DNA of 64,000 bases, taken from positions 21,842 to 85,841 of the forward strand of contig NZ_AXAJ01000021.1 in the NCBI RefSeq assembly GCF_000472445.1, written 5' to 3'. The notes below the pieces were generated by a model. That model was not told the DNA's origin. It saw only the letters and a program-made list of their open reading frames with translations, and ran no database searches. Positions within the stretch are counted from its first letter, which is position 1; each line of letters starts with the position of its first letter. A program made the translations under genes and the position numbers. Shown here one piece after another: positions 53,534 to 61,913 of the stretch. This DNA is from Burkholderia sp. WSM2230. GTDB taxonomy: Bacteria; Pseudomonadota; Gammaproteobacteria; Burkholderiales; Burkholderiaceae.

Positions 53534-55075
53534 TCAATCCATCGCGGCATGCACCGCCGAGCTGTCATGCGTGTTGCCGCTCGGGCGGATTAGCAGGAGA
53601 AGCGGAATTACGAACAGCGTCGCGACGAACATCAGCTTGAAGTCGTTCAGATACGCGATCATCGACGCCTGCTGCGTGATCGACGCGTTCAGCGCCGCGA
53701 TGTCGTAATTCGAGCCGCTGGCGAGCATTGGCTGGATCGCCGGGTTGAAGGGCGTGACGTTGGCCGCGAGGTCCGCGTGCGAGACCTGCGTGTTGCGCGT
53801 CATCAGCGTCTGCACGATCGAAATGCCGATACTGCTGCCGATATTGCGCATCAGGCTATATGTGGCCGTGCCATCCGCGCGCAGTGCTGGCGTCAGCGTC
53901 GAGAACGTCAGCGCGCTCAGCGGCACGAACACGAGACCGAGCCCGAAGCCCTGGATCACGCCGGGCCACACGATGTCCGACGCCGACAGCACGATCGTGT
54001 AGTGCATCATCTGCCACAGCGCGAACGCCGAGATCAGGAAGCCGGCGAGCAGCAATAGCCGCGCGTCGATCCGCTTCAGCAGCCGGCCGGCGAACAGCAT
54101 CGCCACCATGGTGCCCGCGCCGCTCGGCGCGGTGACGAGGCCGGTGGTAGCAACCGGATAGTTCATCAGGTTCTGCAACATCGGAGGAAGGAGCGCGCGC
54201 GTCGCATACATCACCGCGCCGATCACGAAGATGAACAACGTGCCCGTCGCGAAGTTGGGATCCTTCAGCAGTTCATATTTGAAAAACGACGTCTTGCCGA
54301 CGGTTGCCGTATGCACGAGAAAGAACGCGAAGCTGATCGCGGCGATCAACGCCTCGATCACGATCTCGTGCGAGCCGAACCAGTCGAGCTGCTCGCCGCG
54401 ATCCAGCAAGGCCTGCAGCGCGCCAATCGCAAGACCGAGCGTGGCGAAGCCGAACGCGTCGAATTTCGCGTCGGGCTTGGGCGCGCGCGAAGGCAGGAAA
54501 GTCGCCACGCCGAACAGCGCAAATGCGCCAATCGGCACATTGATGAAGAACACCCAGCGCCAGTTGTAGCTGTCGGTGAGCCAGCCGCCCAGCGTCGGGC
54601 CGAGAATCGGGCCGACCATCACGCCCATGCCCCACACGGCCATCGCCTGGCCTTGCTTCTCGCGCGGATTGATGTCCAGCAGGATGGACTGCGACAGCGG
54701 CACGAGCGACGCGCCGAACACGCCTTGCAGCAAACGCGACGCGACGATCTGCATGAGCGTCTCGGACATGCCGCATAACGCGGACGCTACGGTAAAGCCG
54801 CCTATCGCGATGATGAGCAGCCGCTTGACGCTCAGCCGGTCGGACAGCCAGCCGGTCAGCGGCGTGGCGATTGCCGCTGCGACGATATAGGACGTCAGCA
54901 CCCACGTAATCTCGTCTTGCGACGCCGACAGCGAGCCTTGCATATGCGGCAACGCCACGTTGGCGATCGTGCTGTCGAGTGTCTGGATCAGCGTGGCGAG
55001 CATGATCGAGATGGTGATCATCGGCCGGTTGAGCGGCGTGGCGGCGGCGCTCGAAGGCGAGGAAGCGGAGGGCAT
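53534..55075 (-). CDS. DHA2-family drug:H+ antiporter (EmrB-like)
   Basis: A 513-residue MFS exporter with 14 predicted helices. DSTIANVALPHMQGSLSASQDEITWVLTSYIVAAAIATPLTGWLSDRLSVKRLL is the DHA2 N-terminal signature, and GVMVGPILGPTLGGWLTDSYNWRWVFFINVPIG the motif-C region. It usually works with a periplasmic adaptor EmrA and an outer-membrane channel, but neither is in the window. Its stop abuts the regulator stop (TGA-TCA). It is divergent from a MarR regulator and probably repressed by it. Confidence 0.9.
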   Translation of the reverse strand: MPSASSPSSAAATPLNRPMITISIMLATLIQTLDSTIANVALPHMQGSLSASQDEITWVLTSYIVAAAIATPLTGWLSDRLSVKRLLIIAIGGFTVASALCGMSETLMQIVASRLLQGVFGASLVPLSQSILLDINPREKQGQAMAVWGMGVMVGPILGPTLGGWLTDSYNWRWVFFINVPIGAFALFGVATFLPSRAPKPDAKFDAFGFATLGLAIGALQALLDRGEQLDWFGSHEIVIEALIAAISFAFFLVHTATVGKTSFFKYELLKDPNFATGTLFIFVIGAVMYATRALLPPMLQNLMNYPVATTGLVTAPSGAGTMVAMLFAGRLLKRIDARLLLLAGFLISAFALWQMMHYTIVLSASDIVWPGVIQGFGLGLVFVPLSALTFSTLTPALRADGTATYSLMRNIGSSIGISIVQTLMTRNTQVSHADLAANVTPFNPAIQPMLASGSNYDIAALNASITQQASMIAYLNDFKLMFVATLFVIPLLLLIRPSGNTHDSSAVHAAMD

Positions 55076-55092
55076 GGCTGTGCAGGGTCGTC

Positions 55093-55118
55093 GATATAGT
55101 AAGCATGCTTATCATATC
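55093..55118. promoter_or_regulatory. MarR-type palindromic operator
   Basis: The core TAAGCATGCTTA at 55100-55111 is a perfect palindrome; outer GATA (55093) and TATC (55115) extend it to a near-perfect 26-base repeat. It lies 18 bases upstream of the DHA2 start and in the gap shared with the MarR gene. Confidence 0.7.
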
Positions 55119-55236
55119 CGATGCGCCGGCCGGTTCACATCGGGAATTATGCGGAAGCTGAACAGGCTGCCGTGGGCGCGGCTCGACGCGACTCGGCGCT
55201 GCCCGGCTTCGCGAAGTCCTTTCGTATAATCGGCGC

Positions 55237-55680
55237 ATGAAAACCCAACTCGAAGAGCGTTTCGGCTTTCTGATTTCCGATGTCGGCCGGTTGACCGGCA
55301 AGCGGTTCGACGACCTCGCGAAATCGTCGGTCGATCTGACGCGCGCGCAATGCCGCGTGCTCGCCTATCTCGACCATTACGGCGACACCAATCAGGCGCG
55401 GCTCGCGGATCTGCTCGAGGTCGCGCCCATTTCCGCTGGTCGTCTGCTGGACCGGATGGAGGAGGGCGGGTGGATCCAGCGCGCCGCTAATCCGCAAGAC
55501 CGGCGCGAGCGGCAGGTGCGCATGACGTCCAAGGCGGAACGCGCGCTGGGCAAGGCGCGAGAGGTGGGCGACGAGGTTGCGCTGGAGGCGCTGAATGGCT
55601 TCAGCGATGAAGACGCCGCGCAGTTGATCGCGCTCTTGCAGCGCGTGCGCGGCAATTTGAGCCGGCTGGTGGATCGGTGA
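55237..55680 (+). CDS. MarR family transcriptional regulator
   Basis: A 147-residue winged-helix regulator. The DNA-binding core is LTRAQCRVLAYLDHYGDTNQARLADLLEVAPISAGRLLDRMEEGGWIQRAANPQDRRERQVRMT. It most likely represses the divergent DHA2 exporter and itself at the palindrome described. A phenolic or drug inducer is typical for the family; the actual one is unknown. Confidence 0.92.
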   Translation: MKTQLEERFGFLISDVGRLTGKRFDDLAKSSVDLTRAQCRVLAYLDHYGDTNQARLADLLEVAPISAGRLLDRMEEGGWIQRAANPQDRRERQVRMTSKAERALGKAREVGDEVALEALNGFSDEDAAQLIALLQRVRGNLSRLVDR

Positions 55681-55729
55681 TCGTTGTGTTGAATCGATTT
55701 CCCTTCGGCTTTCATAGCTCCTTACCGGC

Positions 55730-56068
55730 TTATTTCGCCTCGGAGCCCGTTGCCGCGCCCGACGGCGGTGCCAGCTCATAGCAGCCCGGCGCTTTCTTGT
55801 CGGCCTCGGGCGCTTGCGGATCGAGGCATTTGAAGGCGCTCTGGTCGCGCTGCACAAAAATCGTGTCGGCTGGGCCGCCGTCGCCGCGAGGCGTATTGAC
55901 GACGGCGACAATCCTGTAGCCATTCTGCAAAAGCGTCGACAAGGTCATCTGGCTTGCGCGCCACTGGTTCTCGGTGGGAGTTTGCGCGTGGGTGGCGCTC
56001 GCAGAAGCGGCGCCGAGAAGCGCGATAGATGCGATGGCCACGGCGCGCGCGGCAGTGCGGAACGTCAT
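55730..56068 (-). CDS. Small secreted protein of unknown function
   Basis: A 112-residue protein. A signal peptide (MTFRTAARAVAIASIALLGAASASATHA) precedes a mature part containing WRASQMTLSTLLQNGYRIVAVV and a Cys pair (FKCLDPQAPEADKKAPGCYEL). No family is recognised. The frame is open to 56173 but the ATG at 56068 gives the signal peptide. It is convergent with the MarR gene. Confidence 0.65.
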   Translation of the reverse strand: MTFRTAARAVAIASIALLGAASASATHAQTPTENQWRASQMTLSTLLQNGYRIVAVVNTPRGDGGPADTIFVQRDQSAFKCLDPQAPEADKKAPGCYELAPPSGAATGSEAK

Positions 56069-56129
56069 CAACAGTCCTCCTTGAAGTTGCGGGTGCCGCT
56101 GCCCGGATGATACGTGGACAGCCAGAAAC

Positions 56130-56166
56130 GAAAAAGCCGCTGAACCTTGCGGAACAGCGGCTTTTT
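56130..56166 (-). terminator. Terminator of tRNA-Met
   Basis: AAAAAGCCGCT and AGCGGCTTTTT pair around 13 bases, downstream of the tRNA on the minus strand. Symmetrical A/T flanks make it usable both ways. Confidence 0.8.
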
Positions 56167-56174
56167 CTTGCAAC

Positions 56175-56251
<77 letters not shown>

Positions 56252-56346
56252 GAAAGAAGCGAGATTATGAGGATAGCGCCGAGGGCTGTCAACCCCCGGC
56301 GCTCAACTTTCTAGGTTGAAGCCTCATGAGCCCGCAGGCGCGGGCC

Positions 56347-58005
56347 TCAATCCTTCGCGTAAATGTCCGAGTCCTTGGTTTCGCGGACGAACAGCATGCC
56401 GATCACGAAGGTAATGACCGCGATCACAATCGGATACCACAAGCCCGAATAGATGTTGCCCTTTGCCGCGACGATCGCGAACGCGGTGGCCGGCAGGAAG
56501 CCGCCGAACCAGCCGTTGCCGATGTGATAAGGCAGCGACATCGACGTGTAGCGGATCCGGGTGGGGAACATCTCCACCAGCATTGCCGCAATCGGCCCGT
56601 ACACCATCGTCACGTAGATCACGAGGATCGTCAGGATCACCACGCTCATCGGCCAGTTGATCTGCGACGAGTCGGCCTTCGGCGGATAGCCGGCGGACTT
56701 CAGCGTCGTAGCGAGCGACTTGTCGAAGGCCTTGCCAAGATCCTTCGCGTCGGCCGCCTTGCCGTCATAGGTATTGATGACCGTATCGCCGACCTTGATC
56801 TGCGCGAGCGTGCCCACTGGCGCCGCGACGTTCTCGTAGTTCAAGCCGGCCTTGGAAAGCGCGCTTTTCGCGATATCGCATGAACTCGTGAACTTCGACG
56901 TACCCACCGGGTTGAACTGGAACGAGCACTCGTCCGGATTGGCGATCACGACGATCGGCGCCTTGGCCGTGGCCGTTTCCAGCGCCGGATTGACATAGTG
57001 CGTGAGCGCCTTGAAGAGCGGGAAGTAGGTGAGTGCGGCGATCAGCAGGCCGGCCATGATGATCGGCTTGCGGCCAATGCGGTCCGACAGCGAGCCGAAG
57101 AACAGGAAGAACGGCGTGCCGATCAGCAGCGCGAGCGCGATCATGATGTTGGCCGTTGCGCCGTCCACCTTCAGCGTCTGCGTCAGGAAGAAGAGGCTAT
57201 AGAACTGGCCCGTGTACCACACCACGGCCTGGCCGGCGGTCAGGCCGATCAGCGCGAGAATCACGACCTTGAGGTTCTTCCACTGGCCGAACGCCTCGGA
57301 AAGCGGCGCCTTGGAGGTTTTGCCTTCGGCCTTGATGCGCTCGAACACCGGCGATTCATGCAGTTGCAGACGGATCCACACCGAAATGGCCAGCAGCACG
57401 ATCGACGCGATGAAGGGAATGCGCCAGCCCCATGCGCCGAACGCATCTTCGCCCATGGCGGTGCGCACGCCGAGAATCACCAGCAGCGAGAGGAACAGGC
57501 CGAGCGTGGCCGTCGTCTGAATCCACGCGGTGTAAAAGCCGCGGCGTCCCGGCGGCGCATGTTCCGCCACATAGGTCGCGGCGCCGCCGTACTCGCCGCC
57601 GAGCGCGAGGCCCTGCAGCATCCGCATGGCGATGAAGATGACCGGCGACGCGATGCCGATTGCCGCATAGCCCGGCAGGAAGCCGACGAGGAACGTCGAC
57701 AGGCCCATGATCACGATCGTCACGAGGAACGTGTACTTACGGCCGACCAGATCGCCCAGCCGCCCGAACACCACCGCGCCGAACGGCCGGACCGCGAAGC
57801 CCGCGGCAAAGCTGAGCAGAGTGAAGATGAAGCCGGCAGTGGGATTGACGCCGGAGAAGAAGCTCTTGCTGATGAAGGCCGCCAGCGAGCCGGCGAGATA
57901 GAAGTCGTACCACTCGAAAACCGTACCTAGCGACGATGCGAAGATCACCCGCTTCTCATCGCGCGTCATCGGCACGGGCGAAATGTGTCCGCCAACGGTA
58001 GCCAT
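56347..58005 (-). CDS. MHS-family MFS metabolite:H+ symporter with a large loop insert
   Basis: A 552-residue MFS protein. ASSLGTVFEWYDFYLAGSLAAFI is the MHS start; RPFGAVVFGRLGDLVGRKYTFLVTIVIMG is the motif-A region. About residues 340-448, between two hydrophobic segments, there is a hydrophilic loop of roughly 110 residues (starting NPALETATAKAP) with two Cys (DECSFQF and TSSCDIA), probably periplasmic. Most MHS proteins are around 430-450 residues. The substrate may be an organic acid or osmolyte. The start ATG at 58005 is preferred to 58062. Confidence 0.88.
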   Translation of the reverse strand: MATVGGHISPVPMTRDEKRVIFASSLGTVFEWYDFYLAGSLAAFISKSFFSGVNPTAGFIFTLLSFAAGFAVRPFGAVVFGRLGDLVGRKYTFLVTIVIMGLSTFLVGFLPGYAAIGIASPVIFIAMRMLQGLALGGEYGGAATYVAEHAPPGRRGFYTAWIQTTATLGLFLSLLVILGVRTAMGEDAFGAWGWRIPFIASIVLLAISVWIRLQLHESPVFERIKAEGKTSKAPLSEAFGQWKNLKVVILALIGLTAGQAVVWYTGQFYSLFFLTQTLKVDGATANIMIALALLIGTPFFLFFGSLSDRIGRKPIIMAGLLIAALTYFPLFKALTHYVNPALETATAKAPIVVIANPDECSFQFNPVGTSKFTSSCDIAKSALSKAGLNYENVAAPVGTLAQIKVGDTVINTYDGKAADAKDLGKAFDKSLATTLKSAGYPPKADSSQINWPMSVVILTILVIYVTMVYGPIAAMLVEMFPTRIRYTSMSLPYHIGNGWFGGFLPATAFAIVAAKGNIYSGLWYPIVIAVITFVIGMLFVRETKDSDIYAKD

Positions 58006-58222
58006 ATGTCGTCTCCAATATTGATATGCACGCGGTGCGCCGGCCCGCGGCGACCCGTGCAACCGATTATTGGAGTGAAAACTTACGGCCTACTGACGTG
58101 AACGGCGGCAGTCGCCGCGTCGGGTGCGGCGGCCGACGTTCGCGAAAAACCGTCAATCTGTGCGATACCGGCCGCATTTAAGCACTAACCTCGTTCAACG
58201 TGCTTTTTCACGCTTTGGGTTC

Positions 58223-59770
58223 TCAAGTGGCGTTAGGGTAAGTCCTGCCCCGCTCGAGCACATGCAAACTGACGCGCACAAGGGTTCCCGCGAGCCGCGG
58301 CGAACTCTGATAGACGTTGTCCTCGATGGTCAGCTCGCCGCCGTGCATGGTTGCGATTTCGCGGACGATCGCCAGCCCCAGGCCGCTGCCGTCGCCTTCG
58401 CGGCCGAGAATCCGGTAAAAGCGCTCGATAACCCGCGACCGCTCGGCCACCGGAATGCCGAGCCCGGTATCTTCCACTTCCAGATGTACGAGCCGTGCGG
58501 CCGCGTCCTGCCTCACCCGGACCGTGATGCGGCCGCCCGCCGGCGTGTAGCGGATTGCGTTGTCGATCAGGTTCGACAGCATCTCGCGCAGCATGACCGG
58601 ATTGCCGTCCACTTCGACGGGCTCCTCCGGCGCTTCGTACCCGAGATCCATCTGCTTGGCGAGGGCGGCCTGCACCCAGTCGCGCACGGCGTTGCGCGCG
58701 ACTTCCGTCACTTCCACCGGCGTGAAGATCTGCCCGGACATGCGGTTTTCGGCGCGCGCGAGCGCGAGCAACTGCGTGACGAGGCGAGCCGCGTGCTCCG
58801 AACTCGTCGCGATCTGTTCGAGCGAGCGGTGCACTTCCGCCGACGCGTCCTGCCGCAGCGCCAGTTCAGCCTGCGTGCGCAGGCCGGCGAGCGGCGTTTT
58901 CATCTGATGCGCGGCGTCGGCGATAAAGCGCTTTTGCAGTTCCATGTTCTGTTCGAGGCGCGTCAGCAAGTCGTTGAACGACGTGACGAGTGGCTCGATC
59001 TCCGGCGGCGCGCGACGCGCCTCGAGCGGCGAGAGGTCGTCGGGACGCCGTGCGCGGATGTGCGCCTGCAGCGCGTGCAGCGGCGCGAGGCCGCGCGAGA
59101 GGCCGAACCACACCAGCAGGATCGCGAGCGGCAGGATCACGAACTGCGGCAGGATCACGCCTTTGATGATGTCGTTGGCAAGCTGGCTGCGTTTGTCGAG
59201 CGTCTCGGCCACCTGCACCAGCACCGGCTCCGCGCCGGGTGTCTGCGGGAATTCGACTGTCGTATAGGCCACGCGGATGTCGTTGCCGCGCAGCATGTCG
59301 TCGCGGAAAGCGACGAGGCCCGGTTGCGGCCGGTCGTCCTCGTGCGGCAGCGGCATGTCGCGTTCGCCCGCCACCAGCTCGCCGCGCGTGCCGAGCACCT
59401 GATAGAACACGCTGTCCACATTGTCGGTGCGCAGAAAATCGCGCGTGGAATCGGGCAGCGTTAGCTCCGCCACGCCGTTGACCGGATGAATCTGGCGCGC
59501 AAGCACGTAGGCGTCGGTTTCGAGCGCGCGGTCGAACGGCCCGTTCGCGATCGACTTGGCGACCAGATAGGTCACCGCGAGGCTCATAGGCCAGAGCAGC
59601 AGCAGCGGCGCCAGCATCCAGTCGAGAATTTCGCCGAACAGCGAACGCGGCCGCGCCTCGGCGACGGCCTCGGATTCGTCGGGCGGGGCGAACGGATTGG
59701 CGTAGCGCTCGTCGCGCGCCTCGTCGAGGTCCGCCGCGCGAGCCGCCGCGCGATCTGCGCGTGCGGACAT
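58223..59770 (-). CDS. Sensor histidine kinase (TctE/QseC-like)
   Basis: A 515-residue membrane kinase. Two transmembrane segments (about residues 50-70 and 205-228) flank a periplasmic sensor of about 135 residues. A HAMP-like linker follows. The phosphorylated His is near residue 288 (ADAAHQMKTPLAG). N-box NLIDNAIRYTP and G-boxes DTGLGIP and GSGLGLAIV form the ATPase. Its partner regulator gene is upstream by nine bases on the same strand. The signal is unknown; a tricarboxylate or quorum signal is only a family suggestion. Confidence 0.92.
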   Translation of the reverse strand: MSARADRAAARAADLDEARDERYANPFAPPDESEAVAEARPRSLFGEILDWMLAPLLLLWPMSLAVTYLVAKSIANGPFDRALETDAYVLARQIHPVNGVAELTLPDSTRDFLRTDNVDSVFYQVLGTRGELVAGERDMPLPHEDDRPQPGLVAFRDDMLRGNDIRVAYTTVEFPQTPGAEPVLVQVAETLDKRSQLANDIIKGVILPQFVILPLAILLVWFGLSRGLAPLHALQAHIRARRPDDLSPLEARRAPPEIEPLVTSFNDLLTRLEQNMELQKRFIADAAHQMKTPLAGLRTQAELALRQDASAEVHRSLEQIATSSEHAARLVTQLLALARAENRMSGQIFTPVEVTEVARNAVRDWVQAALAKQMDLGYEAPEEPVEVDGNPVMLREMLSNLIDNAIRYTPAGGRITVRVRQDAAARLVHLEVEDTGLGIPVAERSRVIERFYRILGREGDGSGLGLAIVREIATMHGGELTIEDNVYQSSPRLAGTLVRVSLHVLERGRTYPNAT

Positions 59771-59779
59771 GGGCGTGCT

Positions 59780-60595
59780 CTATTTGTAGTGATGGCTCGC
59801 CGGCATTGCTGCGGACGGCGTCTGCGTTGGCGAGGAGGGCGCCGGCGCGGAGTCGGAGCCGGCGGGCGTGGGCGCGGCGGCGTTCGCATTGGGGCTTGCA
59901 GTGCCGCTTGCAGTGGCGGTCCCCGGCGCGACCGCCTTTTCCAGGCAGTAACCCAGCCCACGCACGGTGATGATGCGCACGCCGCTCGGCTCGATCTTTT
60001 TACGCAACCGGTGCACATACACTTCGATCGCGTTGTTGCTGACTTCCTCGCCCCATTCGCAAAGATGGTCGACGAGTTGTTCCTTCGACACCAGCCGGCC
60101 GATCCGCTGCAGCAGCACTTCCAGCAGGCCGAGTTCGCGCGCCGACAGGTCGATCACCTGATCGTTGATATAGGCGATCCGGCCCACCTGATCGAACGAC
60201 AGCGAACCATGCCGCACGACGGTCGGGCCGCCGCCCGCGCCGCGGCGCGTCAGCGCGCGCACGCGGGCTTCGAGTTCATTGAGCGCGAACGGTTTGGCCA
60301 TGTAGTCGTCGGCGCCGAGGTCGAGGCCCTTGACGCGCTCGTCGACGCTGTCCGCCGCGGTCAGAATCAGCACGGGCAGATTGGAATTGCGGGCGCGCAG
60401 GCGTCGCAGCACCTCGAGCCCGGACATGCGCGGCAGTCCGAGATCGAGAATCAGCAGGTCGAAACTTTGCATGGACAGCGCGGTGTCGGCCTCCACGCCG
60501 TTCTTCACGTGGTCGACGGCATAGGCCGATTGGCGGAGTGATCGAACCAGACCGTCCGCGAGTATGCTGTCGTCTTCGGCAATCAGAATTCGCAT
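59780..60595 (-). CDS. OmpR-family response regulator
   Basis: A 271-residue regulator. The receiver domain starts MRILIAEDDSILADGLV, with phospho-acceptor Asp51 (LLILDLGLPRMSG), and the conserved Thr/Lys region LTAADS and MAKPF. The winged-helix domain ends SNNAIEVYVHRLRKKIEPSGVRIITVRGLGYCLE. An Ala/Pro/Ser/Thr-rich tail of about 42 residues follows. The start is the ATG at 60595; the frame is open to 60730. It is the first gene of the pair. Confidence 0.93.
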   Translation of the reverse strand: MRILIAEDDSILADGLVRSLRQSAYAVDHVKNGVEADTALSMQSFDLLILDLGLPRMSGLEVLRRLRARNSNLPVLILTAADSVDERVKGLDLGADDYMAKPFALNELEARVRALTRRGAGGGPTVVRHGSLSFDQVGRIAYINDQVIDLSARELGLLEVLLQRIGRLVSKEQLVDHLCEWGEEVSNNAIEVYVHRLRKKIEPSGVRIITVRGLGYCLEKAVAPGTATASGTASPNANAAAPTPAGSDSAPAPSSPTQTPSAAMPASHHYK

Positions 60596-60735
60596 GGTGC
60601 GCCAGCTCAGGGCGTTGGCCGGCACCTCGGGTGTCCCCCGCGGCGCACAGCGGTCTCCGGAAATTATTGTGGGTGGTTTGGGCAGCGCGACAGTAAAAAT
60701 GCGCGTTCGCATGAGAATCGCACTTGCCAAAACTA

Positions 60736-60751
60736 CTGTTTTTTTATACAG
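60736..60751. promoter_or_regulatory. LexA (SOS) box of recA
   Basis: CTGTTTTTTTATACAG fits CTGT-N8-ACAG exactly. It overlaps the -10-like TATACA (60745-60750) following TTGCCA (60724-60729). It is 97 bases from the next gene recA, so recA should be SOS-induced. Confidence 0.85.
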
Positions 60752-60832
60752 TGTCTGGGTTTCGTGTGCTGTCCTTTAAAAGTGGACGACACATCTGCCT
60801 CAGACGCCGTTCATCATAGCAAAGGACGATTC

Positions 60833-61906
60833 ATGGAAGAAAGCAAGAAAGGCTCGGCTGGACTGACTGCTGAAAAGAGCAAGGCACTCGCTGCCGCCCT
60901 CGCGCAGATCGAAAAGCAGTTCGGCAAAGGGTCGGTCATGCGGCTCGGCGCAGGTGAGGTAGTCGAAGACATCCAGGTCGTTTCCACCGGATCGCTCGGG
61001 CTCGACATCGCACTTGGCGTCGGCGGTTTGCCGCGTGGCCGCGTGGTCGAAATCTACGGTCCGGAGTCATCGGGTAAAACCACGCTGACACTGCAGGTCA
61101 TCGCCGAAATGCAGAAGCTCGGCGGCACGGCAGCGTTTATCGACGCGGAACACGCTCTGGACATTCAATATGCGGGCAAGCTCGGCGTGAACGTGAGCGA
61201 CCTGCTGGTTTCGCAGCCGGACACGGGTGAGCAGGCGCTGGAAATCGCTGACGCGCTGGTGCGCTCGGGCTCCATCGACATGATCGTGATCGACTCGGTC
61301 GCGGCGCTCGTGCCGAAGGCTGAAATCGAAGGCGAAATGGGCGACTCGCTGCCGGGTCTGCAAGCGCGTCTTATGTCCCAGGCACTGCGCAAGCTGACAG
61401 GCACGATCAAGCGCACCAACTGTCTGGTGATCTTCATCAACCAGATCCGCATGAAGATCGGCGTGATGTTCGGCAATCCGGAGACCACCACCGGCGGTAA
61501 CGCGCTGAAGTTCTACGCATCGGTGCGTCTGGACATTCGCCGCATCGGCTCGATCAAGAAGAACGACGAAGTGATCGGCAACGAAACGCGCGTCAAGGTG
61601 GTCAAGAACAAGGTTTCGCCTCCGTTCCGCGAGGCAATTTTCGACATTCTGTACGGCGAGGGTATTTCGCGTCAGGGCGAAATCATCGACTTGGGCGTGC
61701 AGGCCAAGATCGTCGACAAGGCCGGCGCCTGGTACAGCTATAACGGCGAGCGTATTGGCCAGGGTAAGGACAACGCGCGTGAATTCCTGCGCGAAAATCC
61801 GGACATCGCTCGCGAGATCGAAAACCGCATCCGCGAATCGCTGGGCGTGAACGCAATGGCCGAGGCAGTGACCGGCGCAGGCGCAGAAGTCGCAGACGAA
61901 GAGTAA
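60833..61906 (+). CDS. recA: Recombinase RecA
   Basis: A 357-residue recombinase. Walker A is GPESSGKT (76-83). FIDAEHALD, MIVIDSVAALVPKAEIEGEMGD (Walker B and L1) and NQIRMKIGVMFGNPETTTGGNALKFY (L2) follow, with the C-terminal GAGAEVADEE acidic tail. It forms filaments on ssDNA, promotes strand exchange and LexA self-cleavage. The start at MEESKKGSAG (60833) has AGGACG upstream. recX follows eight bases later. Confidence 0.99.
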   Translation: MEESKKGSAGLTAEKSKALAAALAQIEKQFGKGSVMRLGAGEVVEDIQVVSTGSLGLDIALGVGGLPRGRVVEIYGPESSGKTTLTLQVIAEMQKLGGTAAFIDAEHALDIQYAGKLGVNVSDLLVSQPDTGEQALEIADALVRSGSIDMIVIDSVAALVPKAEIEGEMGDSLPGLQARLMSQALRKLTGTIKRTNCLVIFINQIRMKIGVMFGNPETTTGGNALKFYASVRLDIRRIGSIKKNDEVIGNETRVKVVKNKVSPPFREAIFDILYGEGISRQGEIIDLGVQAKIVDKAGAWYSYNGERIGQGKDNAREFLRENPDIAREIENRIRESLGVNAMAEAVTGAGAEVADEE

Positions 61907-61913
61907 CGACTCC

